Notes: generated by a model from the sequence alone, not told the origin. Shown: positions 53,115-61,473, counted from the stretch's first letter. The stretch: DNA of 64,000 nucleotides from Chitinophagales bacterium (GCA_016787225.1 JAEUUY010000030.1:1-64000); one strand, 5' to 3'. Numbers and translations: made by a program.

Positions 53115-53732
53115 TTAGTACATAATTAGCTTAATCATAGGAAGTGTTTCATCTCCATTGTTTGTGCAAGGGGATCCTAGACTCATAACACTAGCTATCA
53201 TTGTCAGACTGCCGAATGAGCGAGGATAAGGAATTAGTGAACTACTTGGATGCTTGTAATGCAGAAAACTATGATGATAAGAAGGTGCAGGATTGGTCAA
53301 AGAAACAATAACAATATAGACATTCCCAGGAGTTAAAGTGACAGGAGTTGTCAGATTGTGCCATGCGAAATTTTGCATTACTTGACTTCCAGTATATACT
53401 AAAGTCATACCACCACTTGCGTTCACTTGTAGGATTTGAATCTTGTATGGATTATTAGTAGCGAAAGCACTATCATTTCCCTGAAATCCCACAGAACATA
53501 GTGTCTTGTTGGCTGTTACTGCAAAGTCGATTCTCTTTTCTACACATCCTGTGATGGACTCTATTTGATAGCCAAGCGAGCCTAGTCCGCTCCATATATT
53601 AGAAGTTTCATTGCTAGCATTATCCACGCATGGTGATGGCGGTAGAGAATTGGAGCAGGAAGTCAATACTAGCATATAACTTAATGCAAATACAACTGCC
53701 ATGAGAAATAATTTGAATTTCAATTTGAACAT
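53115..53732 (-). CDS. Putative secreted lipoprotein with DUF4082-like beta domain
   Basis: The 205-residue protein has a lipoprotein signal (LVLTSC, Cys near residue 26). The rest is a beta-rich domain: ESITGCVEKRIDFAVTANKT ... NPYKIQILQVNASGG ... LTPGNVYIVIVSLTNP. The 'NPYKIQIL' and 'LTPGNVYIV' strands resemble jelly-roll domains of the DUF4082 kind. Two cysteine pairs may form disulfides. It is preceded by element copy A. Function unknown. Confidence 0.6.
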   Translation of the reverse strand: MFKLKFKLFLMAVVFALSYMLVLTSCSNSLPPSPCVDNASNETSNIWSGLGSLGYQIESITGCVEKRIDFAVTANKTLCSVGFQGNDSAFATNNPYKIQILQVNASGGMTLVYTGSQVMQNFAWHNLTTPVTLTPGNVYIVIVSLTNPAPSYHHSFLHYKHPSSSLIPYPRSFGSLTMIASVMSLGSPCTNNGDETLPMIKLIMY

Positions 53733-53756
53733 AGAAAAAAATTAAATGGAAAAAAG

Positions 53757-53796
53757 CCTACTCGGTTATTTATACTCGTTTTTCGGCAGGGTCGAG
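53757..53796 (-). repeat. Shared intergenic element, copy A
   Basis: On the minus strand this 40-base element reads TCG-N7-CGAAAA, then CGAGT, and ends in CGAGTAGG followed by a T run. It matches copy B at 36 of 40 positions. It lies 24 bases before the start of the lipoprotein gene at 53732. The whole family has four copies, each before one small secreted-protein gene. Confidence 0.75.
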
Positions 53797-53805
53797 CGAA
53801 GCAAA

Positions 53806-54291
53806 TTACTTTAGAAGTGTTACATGACCGACATAATCATGCCTTCTTAAGCTAATTGACATGCGACCTTCTTTACCTTTGACTAATTTAAATTGTCCAG
53901 GTTTTATTACGATATTGCCATCTAAATTGCTAACTTTTAAGTCTGTTTTTAAAAGTTCACTTAACTTAGAATCTAACATAACGTTATGCGAAATTGTCAG
54001 TACATTTTTGTTCAACATTTTTGCAAATCGCTTGTGAAAATCTGCAGGAAGGGTCACTATAATGTCGCCATTTTCTGTTGCTTCAAAAATAAATAAATCC
54101 GAACGATTTATTCCTACTTCCATATACATTGTCTTGCACCAGTGCCAACCAGGATCGCAAATCATGGTTCCATCTGACTTATAATTTGGTGTTCCTTGCC
54201 CTGCCAAACCAAATCTCGGAGCTGCGAATACACTAACAATGGACACTGTTAGAAATACGATTAATGAATACAATTTTACTGTTTTTTTCAT
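53806..54291 (-). CDS. Small secreted protein of unknown function
   Basis: The 161-residue protein has an N-terminal signal peptide (ends SVFAA), a short segment with two cysteines (ICDPGWHWCK), a mixed region and a beta-rich C-terminus. No family was recognised. It is the second of four small exported proteins in a row and is preceded by element copy B, which suggests shared expression with its neighbours. Confidence 0.6.
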   Translation of the reverse strand: MKKTVKLYSLIVFLTVSIVSVFAAPRFGLAGQGTPNYKSDGTMICDPGWHWCKTMYMEVGINRSDLFIFEATENGDIIVTLPADFHKRFAKMLNKNVLTISHNVMLDSKLSELLKTDLKVSNLDGNIVIKPGQFKLVKGKEGRMSISLRRHDYVGHVTLLK

Positions 54292-54317
54292 TTTAAATAA
54301 TTTTTAGTTTAAAAAAG

Positions 54318-54357
54318 CCTACTCGATTATTTAAACTCGTTTTTCGGCGTGGTCGAG
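54318..54357 (-). repeat. Shared intergenic element, copy B
   Basis: Same structure as copy A (TCG-N7-CGAAAA, two CGAGT steps, GAGTAGG, then a T run). It lies 26 bases before the start of the gene at 54291. The flanking AAAAAAG on the plus strand is also shared with copy A. Confidence 0.75.
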
Positions 54358-54372
54358 ATTTACTTTAGATTT

Positions 54373-54783
54373 CTATTGTTTTGGCTTAATATCATGATTC
54401 ATGTGTAATTCTTGCCTTCTAGGATTGCAATCTGGTGCTACCAAATTCCATTGCATTGTACCCCCACCTGGCTTATGTAGCATGGTACCATTGATATCTA
54501 CAATTGATACATTGTAGGTAGCTCCTGTTGTAAGGTTCAAGCTTGGCGTATTATAGGTAGTACTAGCGATGGGGCCGAATTTTTGGTCATAACTGCCAAA
54601 ATTTGTGACTCTAACCCATGCTCCAGTATTGCCAGTTGACTTAACCTCAACAAAGGTCGATGTCCCCAATCTCACATTACATCTAAATTTGATGGTTTCA
54701 ACATTGAAGTTTTTGTTCAATGCAAATGAAAAAAGGAGAACTGAAGCTATTAATACTGTGATTGGCATGATAATTTTTTTCAT
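54373..54783 (-). CDS. Small exported protein of unknown function
   Basis: The 136-residue protein has a hydrophobic N-terminal signal (residues 5-22), a beta-rich centre (FVEVKSTGNTGAWVRVTN ... YNVSIVDINGT) and two cysteines that could pair (FRCNVRL and APDCNPRR). No family was recognised. It is preceded by element copy C. Its size and export signal match those of its neighbours although the sequences are unrelated. Confidence 0.55.
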   Translation of the reverse strand: MKKIIMPITVLIASVLLFSFALNKNFNVETIKFRCNVRLGTSTFVEVKSTGNTGAWVRVTNFGSYDQKFGPIASTTYNTPSLNLTTGATYNVSIVDINGTMLHKPGGGTMQWNLVAPDCNPRRQELHMNHDIKPKQ

Positions 54784-54819
54784 AATTTGAAATTTAATAT
54801 TTTGTAATTTTAAAATGTA

Positions 54820-54864
54820 CCTACTCTGTTTATCTTGCTAAGAAACGATTTTCGGTTAACTCGA
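54820..54864 (-). repeat. Shared intergenic element, copy C (degenerate)
   Basis: On the minus strand: TCG-N7-CGAAAA, a 22-base spacer, then GAGTAGG. The two ends are conserved but the spacer differs from copies A and B. It lies 37 bases before the start at 54783. Confidence 0.6.
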
Positions 54865-54875
54865 TACACTTACTT

Positions 54876-55502
54876 TTACTTGGAGAGTTTTAAACCAGAT
54901 TCATCATAGACTTCAAACTTAGGAACGCCAGCACCACTTGAATTTTTGGCAATTCCACTTACAGGATTATTAAACTTAACCCAAAAAAGGCCAGGTTGGC
55001 AATTATTTGAAAAACAATTTGGACTTGGTTCACTGGCTACAGACACTTTAAAACAATAAGTTTCTCCAACCTGAAACCATTTGCCCTGTAATGAAGGATT
55101 TGCCTCTGCTGCTACACAGTATGCATTTGACCCAAACTGGACATCACCAATTGCTTCATTACCAGTTTGAAATATATACCATTCCGTACATACATATTTT
55201 GGATTACTAGGAGGAATACCAGGAGCATTTACCTTAAAAACTTCGTAGGTAACTACAAATTTTTTTCCAGGACATAACTGCATAAGGTACTTGACATATG
55301 CTGAAAGTTTATTTTTAAACGCATTTGTGGGTTTAAACGTTAAGTAGTAAGGAGACAAAATGTTCCCTGGATTTTGTTCAGTCTTAAATAAATTTTGGTA
55401 GATATCATCCTTTATTATGGGAGGGCAACATGTGTTTGGATTTTGTGCTGAGGTGACTTGAATAAATAATACTGTTATTATAATTGCTAAATTTTTTTTC
55501 AT
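54876..55502 (-). CDS. Secreted cysteine-rich protein of unknown function
   Basis: The 208-residue protein has a signal peptide ending at TSAQ and about eight cysteines (NTCCPP, QLCPGK, YVCTEW, AYCVAA, TYCFKV, NCFSNNC). They suggest disulfide bonds in the periplasm or outside the cell. The C-terminal segment FEVYDESGLKLSK may be a short surface-attachment strand but is not a clear T9SS signal. It is preceded at some distance by element copy D. No family recognised. Confidence 0.6.
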   Translation of the reverse strand: MKKNLAIIITVLFIQVTSAQNPNTCCPPIIKDDIYQNLFKTEQNPGNILSPYYLTFKPTNAFKNKLSAYVKYLMQLCPGKKFVVTYEVFKVNAPGIPPSNPKYVCTEWYIFQTGNEAIGDVQFGSNAYCVAAEANPSLQGKWFQVGETYCFKVSVASEPSPNCFSNNCQPGLFWVKFNNPVSGIAKNSSGAGVPKFEVYDESGLKLSK

Positions 55503-55586
55503 TTCGTTAAAATTTAAAAGTTTAAAAATTTATTTTTTACCCCTATCTTATTTTACTTTTAAAAGATAGTGAATTTTGTTTTTTAT

Positions 55587-55617
55587 CCTACTCTGCTCTC
55601 GTGTTTTCGGATACCGA
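55587..55617 (-). repeat. Shared intergenic element, copy D (short)
   Basis: On the minus strand: TCGG-TAT-CCGA followed by AAA, a 10-base spacer and GAGTAGG. It lies 85 bases before the start at 55502. Spacer lengths in the four copies are 16, 16, 22 and 10 bases. Confidence 0.55.
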
Positions 55618-55739
55618 CGCTGGCTTTTTTAAAGTTTGTCAGGAACTTGTTTACATTATCACATGCTATCCGGATTTGCTTATGACTTTGTAATTATTTG
55701 TACTGCAAAACTATCTCATATTATTACCCTTGTAAATCC

Positions 55740-56231
55740 CTAGATATCTCTACCTAGATTTAGGGGTGAGCAAGTATTATACTCGTCAGATACCGATACA
55801 CCATGAATTATATCTTGTATCAAAACGGCTGCACTGACTTCTGCGGTGAGCAATAAATCAGGTTGAAGCAAAATGTCATAGCCAGTTAACTTGGCAAGTT
55901 TTTCATAATTCTCATACCAGCAAAGAGGAAAAAGTCCTCGAGGATAATACAACTGGAGTGGACGACTATAGGGTTTTCCGCTCTTTTTTATCATGAGACC
56001 ATAATTGTAACCTTGTCCACAACTTGAGTCTGAAAGTGGTTGCCATAAATTGTCCGTATAGCGCTGTGCTCTGCTTAATGCTAGGTGCAATATGTTCTCA
56101 CTACTCTGATCGCGATATTGCTCCCAATAATTTGCAATTAGCCTCACAATGGACTCCGCTGCTAGTGGACAATCATACATTTTCATAAGATGTGAAATAT
56201 CTAAAGCAGACTTAGGTATCATAGTTTCCAT
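55740..56231 (-). CDS. Degenerate lysozyme/GH19-like protein
   Basis: The 163-residue protein has no signal peptide. Residues about 70-150 resemble the GH19/lysozyme-like chitinase family: GYNYGLMIKKSGKPY, YYPRGLFPLCWYENYEKLA, YDILLQPDLLLTAEVSAAVL. In active relatives the core reads YYGRGxxQLTxxxNY, preceded by a HET motif with the catalytic Glu. Here GRG is PRG, QLT is PLC, and no HET is seen at the matching place (RYT instead). It is probably inactive or altered. It overlaps a 42-residue membrane peptide ORF upstream. Confidence 0.6.
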   Translation of the reverse strand: METMIPKSALDISHLMKMYDCPLAAESIVRLIANYWEQYRDQSSENILHLALSRAQRYTDNLWQPLSDSSCGQGYNYGLMIKKSGKPYSRPLQLYYPRGLFPLCWYENYEKLAKLTGYDILLQPDLLLTAEVSAAVLIQDIIHGVSVSDEYNTCSPLNLGRDI

Positions 56232-56347
56232 AATTTTATTATTATCTCTGACATCAGAATCAAAAGGGATAGTATAATGAGTCCGAAGCCTAAATATTTA
56301 ATCCAAAGAATGGACTTTAAGTCATCCTTGTCATATATGGGTATCAT
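56219..56347 (-). CDS. 42-residue single-TM peptide, possible holin-like protein
   Basis: Reading from ATG 56347 gives a short polar start (MIPIYDKDD) and one strong TM segment (about residues 12-36), ending in KLWKL. The ORF overlaps the start of the lysozyme-like gene by 13 bp. Small one-TM proteins often precede lytic enzymes, which makes a functional pair thinkable. Without conservation data it may be chance; no clear ribosome binding site is seen. Confidence 0.35.
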   Translation of the reverse strand: MIPIYDKDDLKSILWIKYLGFGLIILSLLILMSEIIIKLWKL

Positions 56348-56662
56348 ATTGATTTGTTTTAATTGATTAATGATTTTTTTTATTAACTTGGTAAGAAAAA
56401 CATAAGTATTTGAAAATTGTTGTTTGACTATATCAGTTTCAATCTTGTGCCAGAGTTTGTTAGTGCAATCTCAAATCGATCTATTTTTTTACTTTTCGTT
56501 TTAGAATTGAGTTGTTGAATTGTGATTTATTTTTTCATTTTATATAAATTTTAGGTGAATAATATGGGCAAGGCTTCGCCTATAGGTGACTTTGCACTCA
56601 TTAAAAGCTTAACTAAAGTTAGATTAAATGCTTAGATAATTGCCGATGGGGGCGGCTAAGCT
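56348..56662. other. Gene-free stretch with short hairpins
   Basis: No gene is visible in about 315 bases. It holds two short hairpins, AGGC-TTC-GCCT (56571-56581) and GCCG-N7-CGGC (56642-56656). The latter begins 6 bases after the stop of the gene at 56663 and could help terminate it, although no T run follows. Confidence 0.4.
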
Positions 56663-57340
56663 TTAATTACACTTAAGACGTCGAATAATATGATTTTTTC
56701 TCACTCCATTGAAAGCTGGAAGAACCTGAATTGCATTTTTAATATTCGACTCTTGATCTATTTTATTGTCCTGATTGATATCCTCGCTGCTATTCACTTC
56801 AATGGAATTGCCGGGCTCTGTATAATTAATTGAATTAGCCACTAAATAATTTAGTTTATATTTAATACTACCTAGTTGAGTACAATCATCTTCATAAGTA
56901 TCTAAAAATTGATTGATAGCTGAGCCACTAGCCAATCCGCTATTGCCACTCAGTACATCGCTACTAGCCAATATAGGATTAAGGTTTAATGCCGCATCCA
57001 TAGATACAATATCTATATCAACTTCGGCTATAATGGGTGTAGCGATAGAATTCGCAGGGCCTACGACCACATCTTTTACAAATTTATAATTCTGAAGAAG
57101 GATAGAATTAAGTGTATTAGACTGGAATAAAACCTTTTGACCACCTTGGTGATTAAAACTAACTTTGTATGACTTAGGCGCTACAGCTGGGGTATCCCAT
57201 TTCACTAAATAGGTAGAGTCGTTCATTTTAATAACTTGGGTCTTGTAGCTCGTTTCAGAATTTGGAACCATTTTCCATACCCAGTAAAATATTCCTATAA
57301 GTATCAGCGCTATTAGGGCGAAAATTAACTTCTTGTTCAT
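56663..57340 (-). CDS. Membrane-anchored protein of unknown function
   Basis: The 225-residue protein has one N-terminal TM/signal-anchor segment (residues 5-24) followed by a Ser/Thr/Asn-rich extracytoplasmic part. The segment SSEDINQDNKIDQES contains a DxNxDxxID-like calcium-binding pattern of the dockerin/EF-hand type near residue 190. No family was recognised. It lies divergent from the gene at 57514 across 173 bp. Confidence 0.55.
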   Translation of the reverse strand: MNKKLIFALIALILIGIFYWVWKMVPNSETSYKTQVIKMNDSTYLVKWDTPAVAPKSYKVSFNHQGGQKVLFQSNTLNSILLQNYKFVKDVVVGPANSIATPIIAEVDIDIVSMDAALNLNPILASSDVLSGNSGLASGSAINQFLDTYEDDCTQLGSIKYKLNYLVANSINYTEPGNSIEVNSSEDINQDNKIDQESNIKNAIQVLPAFNGVRKNHIIRRLKCN

Positions 57341-57513
57341 ATAAATAATTTTTTAGATTTAAATAATTTTACTGCAAAGATGCAACTTGTGTTTATGTTA
57401 TAAAATTACATTTTTCTATGATTAATATTTTATATTTGTTTAATTTGAAGTAGTTTAAAACATAATAAATAGATTTTCAGCAATTTGAATCATTACATTT
57501 TAAAAACATTCTA

Positions 57514-58878
57514 TTGAAATTAGATAAAAAAATATACCATCTTGCCCGCCTTTTAATTGATATCAGGCCCAAAATATCAAAATACAACTGGACTTTATAT
57601 GAGTTGGAGATTAGGGCTTTTATCTCTGAATTCATAGAAAACGCAGAGCAAGAGCCAATGGTATTATACGAGTCTATACATAAAAGAAAACCTTCTAAGG
57701 AATTCATAGATAAGGTAATTAAAGCAATAGAAGCAGAAGCTCTTTATAATAATATGGAAGAGGCTAAGAGAAATATGCTTTTAAGTATTTATCATTACAA
57801 CCCCAATTCAAATAAAAATTACTTTTTAGAGCTCACTAAAAACGCGATTAATAATCCTGAAATTACCAACCCACTTCGCTATCAACTAGAGATATATCTA
57901 TCTGAGATAAATGAGCAAGCCAGTTATCGAGCAGGTATTTCTCAGTTTTATGTGCCTAGTGCAGCCAATGTTCATGATTTTCTATATCGATGCCTCGAAG
58001 ATATCTGCGCATCTCTGACCGTAGGACATATTAAAAATAAGGATGATAAAGAACAGATAGCTTATTTTGAAAAATTACTTGAGGTAATGCGAATTTTTCA
58101 AGTGGACGAACCAGAATTAAATTTGCTCAAGGAATTAGTTACTCTGAATATATATAAGCATAAAGATTCTTACATACAAGTTCTTAATTTATTAGAAAAA
58201 GTAGAACTAAAAATCTCAGCTTCTAGCCTAAGAAATTGCTTTCTTACCACTATCAATGTTCTCTATATTCAATATAACAGTTGGGGGCTTACACAGCACC
58301 ATATCCTCCAACTCTTTCAATTGATGGTCACGAAGGTTCAATCCGAGTTTTACACCAATTTGAGTATACAAACCATAAAAAACCTGGCTACGTTATGCAT
58401 TCGATATGACTCCAAAGAGTGGTTTGATGAAGTTTTCGCAGAGAATAAAATATCTCATTTAGGCAGTGAAATAGGCATGACGCTTCGATTATGTGATGCT
58501 AAATTCGCCTTTGCTGCAAAAGACTATCAAAGAGTATTAGATATTCTCATTACCTACAAAACTTTTGATGTTTTTCAAGATTTAGAGTTACGAAGATTAC
58601 AAGTAATGAGCTTCTATGAAATGGGAGAAAGAGTTTTGGTAGACAATTATTTGAACGCTTTTAAAGTTTATATTCACAGAAATGAAACTATAAATCAAGT
58701 CTACAAGGAATCGAATAATAATTTTATGAGATTTCTCAATCGATTAAATAAAACTATAGATATTAAAAAGGCAGAAAGTATATTATTTGAAATCAATCAA
58801 ACAGAGCGAATTGCTGAAAAGCAATGGATAACATCCAAAGCTAATGAATTACTGACGAAGCTTCGAGAAGAAAAATAA
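57514..58878 (+). CDS. Large helical-repeat protein of unknown function
   Basis: The 454-residue cytoplasmic protein is predicted to be almost entirely helical with TPR/HEAT-like periodicity and no TM segment. No enzymatic motif was found. The start is TTG (MKLDKKIYHLARLL); the next Met is residue 50. A near-consensus -7 box (TACATTTT, 57494-57501) lies 20 bases upstream. It converges with coaD, ending 2 bp from it. Function unknown. Confidence 0.6.
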   Translation: MKLDKKIYHLARLLIDIRPKISKYNWTLYELEIRAFISEFIENAEQEPMVLYESIHKRKPSKEFIDKVIKAIEAEALYNNMEEAKRNMLLSIYHYNPNSNKNYFLELTKNAINNPEITNPLRYQLEIYLSEINEQASYRAGISQFYVPSAANVHDFLYRCLEDICASLTVGHIKNKDDKEQIAYFEKLLEVMRIFQVDEPELNLLKELVTLNIYKHKDSYIQVLNLLEKVELKISASSLRNCFLTTINVLYIQYNSWGLTQHHILQLFQLMVTKVQSEFYTNLSIQTIKNLATLCIRYDSKEWFDEVFAENKISHLGSEIGMTLRLCDAKFAFAAKDYQRVLDILITYKTFDVFQDLELRRLQVMSFYEMGERVLVDNYLNAFKVYIHRNETINQVYKESNNNFMRFLNRLNKTIDIKKAESILFEINQTERIAEKQWITSKANELLTKLREEK

Positions 58879-58880
58879 CA

Positions 58881-59357
58881 TTATAGGGTTACCTTATATA
58901 AGTCACCTACTATCTCCCTCGGCACGAACTTACTCACATCGCCCTTGCCTAGTATGATTTCACGAACAATGGTAGATGAAATTGAAGAGTACTCAGGAGG
59001 AGAAAGCATGAGGATAGTTTCAATACCTGATTCCATACTATGATTGAGATGAGCTATTGTCTTTTCATATTCAAAATCGGAAGCGGATCGTATACCTCGC
59101 AATAAATACTCTGCGCCTATTTCCTTGCAATAATTAATCGTGAGTCCATTATAGTGTGACACCTCCACAGTAGGACAATCCTTAAACACTTTCTGTATCC
59201 AATCCTTACGCAGGTCGAGAGTAAAGAGATATTTCTTTTGAGTATTGACCCCGATAGCTACTATGATTTTATCGAAAAGCGGAATACTTCGCTTGACAAT
59301 ATCCACATGACCTATTGTGATAGGATCAAAAGACCCCGGGAAGACGGCTATTTTCAA
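58881..59357 (-). CDS. coaD: Phosphopantetheine adenylyltransferase
   Basis: The 158-residue enzyme starts KIAVFPGSFDPITIGHVDIV with the nucleotidyltransferase TxGH motif, followed by LLRGIRSASDFEYE and the second motif YSSISSTIVREI. It makes dephospho-CoA from 4'-phosphopantetheine and ATP. The start is TTG; length is standard. It follows the hydroxylase gene by 21 bp and is probably cotranscribed with it. Confidence 0.96.
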   Translation of the reverse strand: MKIAVFPGSFDPITIGHVDIVKRSIPLFDKIIVAIGVNTQKKYLFTLDLRKDWIQKVFKDCPTVEVSHYNGLTINYCKEIGAEYLLRGIRSASDFEYEKTIAHLNHSMESGIETILMLSPPEYSSISSTIVREIILGKGDVSKFVPREIVGDLYKVTL

Positions 59358-59378
59358 ATTCGCTATTGTTAAATTAAA

Positions 59379-60029
59379 CTATTCACCATGAGCCTTTTTG
59401 CGGGCTTCTTCTAACTCGGTATGAAATACCACATCCCAGAACATATTGCTCACTCCAAATCCTGCATCTGGATGGACATAGTGATGAGCCATATGATGTT
59501 TTTTTAGCTTCTCAAAATATGGATTATTCCACTTAGCATGATGCAAGGCATAATGCATCATATCATATACAAGATAACCAACCACCATGCCCGCAAAGGC
59601 TGCAAATGTGGCACCGCCGCCGCCAAAGGCGAAGTGGAAAAAAAGATAAAAAGGAATTGCCAATATTATGGACATGATTGGAGGCATCACTAATCGCTTG
59701 GAATCATTTGGATAATCGTGATGAACGCCGTGCATAAGAAAACTAATTCGTTTCCCAAAGTCACTCGTAGGGTGATAGTGAAATATAAATCTATGTACGA
59801 AATACTCTGATAAGGTCCAGATAAAAAGACCTATTAAAAATAAAACTGGAACTTTTATAAACCCAAACTGATAGACGAAAATAGCCTGATACAAACAATA
59901 GAGAACGACAGGCACCCAAACAATAAGCGGAGTTACCCAATGTATTCTCGACATCCAATCTAAAATAGGATTGTCAAACATCCGAATAGTTTCATCTTTT
60001 AGAGAAACGAAATTTTTCTGCTGGCTCAT
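59379..60029 (-). CDS. Fatty-acid hydroxylase / sterol desaturase family protein
   Basis: The 216-residue membrane protein has three or four TM segments and the clustered histidines of the diiron family: YFVHRFIFHYH, HGVHHDYPND, ALHHAKW and KKHHMAHHY. The family inserts a hydroxyl into lipid acyl chains or sterols at the membrane. The pattern is closest to fatty acid 2-hydroxylase-type enzymes; sphingolipid or fatty-acid 2-hydroxylation is therefore a reasonable guess. An exact -7 box lies 28 bases before the ATG. Confidence 0.85.
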   Translation of the reverse strand: MSQQKNFVSLKDETIRMFDNPILDWMSRIHWVTPLIVWVPVVLYCLYQAIFVYQFGFIKVPVLFLIGLFIWTLSEYFVHRFIFHYHPTSDFGKRISFLMHGVHHDYPNDSKRLVMPPIMSIILAIPFYLFFHFAFGGGGATFAAFAGMVVGYLVYDMMHYALHHAKWNNPYFEKLKKHHMAHHYVHPDAGFGVSNMFWDVVFHTELEEARKKAHGE

Positions 60030-60049
60030 TATACAAGTTTTTAATAGTG

Positions 60050-60057
60050 CAAATTTA
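60050..60057 (-). promoter_or_regulatory. Bacteroidota -7 element (TAAATTTG on minus strand)
   Basis: An exact TAnnTTTG match 28 bases before the hydroxylase start; likely promoter for the hydroxylase-coaD pair. Confidence 0.45.
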
Positions 60058-60123
60058 TCAACTTTGACTTAAAAAAGAGGTTAGGAATTGATAAAAATGA
60101 TAACTAACTCACAAAGAACAAAG

Positions 60124-60678
60124 CTAGAAACTCCTAGCATCCAATTCTTTAAGATCCTGTTTCCAAATTTTATACTTTATATCGATATTTTTGGGGGCAT
60201 ATATCACTATAGGCATTAAACTGACATACTTTACAGTCTCAGTCTTACCAGAAGCCACATTCATCACTTTTTTCGCATTCGTCTCACAACCCATTTTCGT
60301 CGATATTATCTGAGAATTCGTGTTAAAAATATAGTAAGGGTAGCCGTATCCCTCGAGGTTTTTCATTTCAAAATCACCCAAGAGATAATGTTTATTGCAA
60401 TAATCCACCTCTGAACTCAAAACCGCATAAAACTCGACTTTTAATATTTTTTCATTGGGCATAGATTCCAATAAAATAGCATGCTTGACCATATTAGGCA
60501 TATTGGGGTAAATCGTCAAATCATGCATGGGAGTGTTGCTGACAAAAGTTCCCAATTCTGCTGCTGCAGGTTCTACTTTCGTTAACTCACTTTTAATATC
60601 CGCCTTCCCTCTGTCCTGGCACCAAAGGGTTGAGCAAAGAAAGAATGTTAGAATGGTGGCTGTAATTTTATTTGTCAT
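60124..60678 (-). CDS. eco: Ecotin-family serine protease inhibitor
   Basis: The 184-residue exported protein has a signal peptide (ends near LWC-QD). It aligns with ecotin over its length: EVDYCNKHYLLGDFEMKNLEG, YGYPYYIFNT, STKMGC, and LMPIVIYAPKNIDIKYKIWK. Cys94 and Cys131 are 37 residues apart, as are Cys50 and Cys87 of mature E. coli ecotin. By that register the P1 residue (Met84 in E. coli) is Lys128. Ecotin is a periplasmic dimer that blocks trypsin-fold proteases; a lysine favours trypsin-like targets. It follows the SDR gene by 18 bp. Confidence 0.92.
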   Translation of the reverse strand: MTNKITATILTFFLCSTLWCQDRGKADIKSELTKVEPAAAELGTFVSNTPMHDLTIYPNMPNMVKHAILLESMPNEKILKVEFYAVLSSEVDYCNKHYLLGDFEMKNLEGYGYPYYIFNTNSQIISTKMGCETNAKKVMNVASGKTETVKYVSLMPIVIYAPKNIDIKYKIWKQDLKELDARSF

Positions 60679-60696
60679 TTTAATGGATTTATAAAT

Positions 60697-61473
60697 TTAT
60701 AAACTAGCAGTCCGCCCTCCATCTACCGGAATATTAATTCCTGTAATATAGGATGCCTCGTCTGATGCCAAAAAAGCTACTGCTGCCGCTACCTCTGCGG
60801 GTTTTGCGAATCGCTTCATGGGTATTTCGTTGATCATTTCCTCTTCTACGGTAGTTTTGGACAAATTCATTTTGTTAGACTTATTTTCAATGATAGCGTT
60901 TAATCTATCTGTGGCTGTCGCTCCAGGCAGCACATTATTAACTGTAATTCCAAACTGAGCCAATTCGTTGGCCATAGTTTTAGACCAATTCGCCACGGCT
61001 GCTCGTATGGTATTGGACACCCCGAGATTAGGTAAGGGTTGCTTCACAGAAGTCGATATGATATTGATGATTCTACCAAATTTTGAGTCTATCATCCCTT
61101 GTTTAAGAATTGATACGAGTGTATGATTAACTAATACATGCTGACGAAATGCTGCTTCAAACTCTTCTATCTTTGCACTTGACACAGGACCAGCTGCAGG
61201 ACCACCAGAGTTATTGACTAAAATGAGATATGGCTTTCCTATTTCAATTGCTTTGGCAGCAACTTTGGCTTCCAATCCTTTCAAATCATTTCCGTCTGCT
61301 GCTATATAATGATGGACTTGTCCGTTAGGAGTTGGCAACTTAGCTAAAGCATCCGTTAAATCGCTCTCATTTCTAGCTAGAAGAGTTATGGTATATCCCA
61401 TTTCTGCCAGCTTTAAAGCACTAGCAAAACCTATTCCTTTGCTACCACCGCATACTAATGCTGATTTGTTCAC
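60697..61473 (-). CDS. SDR-family oxidoreductase with atypical active site
   Basis: The 258-residue protein has the SDR cofactor motif GGSKGIGFASALKLAE, NNSGGP in place of NNAG, and the C-terminal LASDEASYITGINIPVDGG. The catalytic YxxxK segment is replaced by LGVSNTIRAAV: by alignment to the YSASKAAV frame, Tyr is Ser and Lys is Arg. That places it in the atypical FabG-like branch that lacks the usual catalytic residues. The reaction is unknown. The start is GTG. A -7 box lies 28 bases upstream. Confidence 0.85.
   Translation of the reverse strand: MNKSALVCGGSKGIGFASALKLAEMGYTITLLARNESDLTDALAKLPTPNGQVHHYIAADGNDLKGLEAKVAAKAIEIGKPYLILVNNSGGPAAGPVSSAKIEEFEAAFRQHVLVNHTLVSILKQGMIDSKFGRIINIISTSVKQPLPNLGVSNTIRAAVANWSKTMANELAQFGITVNNVLPGATATDRLNAIIENKSNKMNLSKTTVEEEMINEIPMKRFAKPAEVAAAVAFLASDEASYITGINIPVDGGRTASL

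Noticed and set aside
53757-55617. Integron-type attC sites between gene cassettes
   Set aside because: The array of small same-strand genes looks cassette-like, but the repeats lack the attC core (GTTRRRY and its partner) and long imperfect hairpins, and no integrase is in the window.
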